Below are positions 63,838-64,000 of a stretch of DNA of 64,000 nt, one piece after another. Origin of the DNA: Methanocella_A sp963792125 (lineage in GTDB: Archaea > Halobacteriota > Methanocellia > Methanocellales > Methanocellaceae). The notes below the pieces were generated by a model. It saw only the letters and a program-made list of their open reading frames with translations. It was not told where the DNA came from and searched no databases. Both the position numbers and the translations under genes were made by a program. The number at the start of each line of letters is the position of its first letter. The stretch's first letter is position 1. The DNA lies in assembly GCA_963792125.1 (NCBI GenBank), contig CAWBVA010000013.1:372001-436000 (forward strand), read 5' to 3'.

Positions 63838-64000
63838 GTTCAGAGGGCACGGAGACTACTCTCCCACAGGGGACACAGAGGCCACAGAGGACTTTTAACA
63901 GGGCTCTCTCACATCAGCCATTTTCGATAAAATCCTCTGTGCCAGTCCTCTGTGTCCCCTGTGGTGAATCTCCGTGCCCTCCCAAACCTAGACCTCCTGT
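63825..64000. repeat. Long palindromic element, copy 3, running to the window edge
   Basis: After GAGAAAGGCCTCTAGGTTCA come arms AGGGCACGGAGA ... CCACAGGGGACACAGAGG and their partners CCTCTGTGTCCCCTGTGG ... TCTCCGTGCCCT near 63947-63980. The loop has CTCTCACATCAGCCATTTTC, matching copies 1 and 2. Confidence 0.8.

Overview
The window looks like a chromosome segment of a methanogenic archaeon. The evidence is an A-type ATP synthase operon in methanogen order, a complete set of coenzyme F430 biosynthesis genes, an Ech-type membrane hydrogenase, archaeal translation and transcription factors (aIF2 gamma, aIF2 beta, Rpo7, L10e), an archaeal AglB oligosaccharyltransferase, and TATA-box promoters. 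Gene content, fairly high GC coding sequence and AT-rich promoters fit a Methanocella-like (Methanocellales) organism. That placement is an inference and was not tested by a search.

Layout. 1-8.8 kb: the start of a membrane protein, then the atpH-I-K-E-C-F-A-B-D operon on the minus strand, with a possible extra small subunit gene (AhaG-like) at its end. 9-11.8 kb: a single-domain response regulator, a small conserved methanogen protein, a DHH phosphoesterase and a broken CDGSH iron-sulfur gene. 12.1-15.1 kb: aIF2 gamma, a PIN protein, Rpo7 and an orphan zinc metallopeptidase. 15.2-19.3 kb: two paralogous metallo-beta-lactamase-fold proteins flanking a 2-hydroxyacyl-CoA-dehydratase-like (double-cubane type) protein, its ASKHA activator and a cupin. 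19.5-22.3 kb: aglB. 22.6-27.6 kb: cfbA-cfbE-cfbD-cfbC-cfbB for F430. 28-33.1 kb: a giant hendecad-repeat coiled-coil protein and a smaller paralogue. 33.2-38.8 kb: L10e, aIF2 beta, a TatD-like hydrolase, an RMD1-like membrane protein, a hydrogenase maturation protease and UMP kinase. 39-41.3 kb: a secreted protein and a zinc ribbon / DUF2073 / small GTPase trio resembling ArvC-ArvB-ArvA. 41.5-45.5 kb: five consecutive CBS-domain genes. 45.8-49.6 kb: an MscS channel and two paralogous exported proteins with an eqolisin-like fold. 49.9-55.7 kb: asnS, a histidine kinase remnant, a GT4 glycosyltransferase, a GH15 hydrolase and a HAD phosphatase. 55.9-61 kb: the echABCDEF operon. 61.5-64 kb: a DUF883-like protein, a response regulator, a PPOX-family protein and an unknown protein.

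How the genes work together. Ech couples ferredoxin/H2 chemistry to ion translocation, the A1Ao synthase uses that ion gradient, and the cfb genes make the nickel cofactor of methyl-CoM reductase. The hydrogenase protease may mature a NiFe enzyme encoded elsewhere, because the EchE large subunit ends right after its last Cys motif.

Two things dominate the second look. First, the intergenic DNA carries several dispersed elements. A long palindrome rich in CACAGAGG lies at the stop codon of three plus-strand genes. A TTGGCGCC/GTGACAGGGTCGC element occurs as inverted pairs. A short CGCGCGCG-cored motif recurs in many gaps. Second, at least 14 genes, including essential ones (atpK, atpI, pyrH, echC), are broken by small indels, mostly one-base insertions. 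Removing the inferred indels restores a length divisible by three in each case, so sequence error is more likely than biology. Genes broken in this way are given here with their reconstructed extents.
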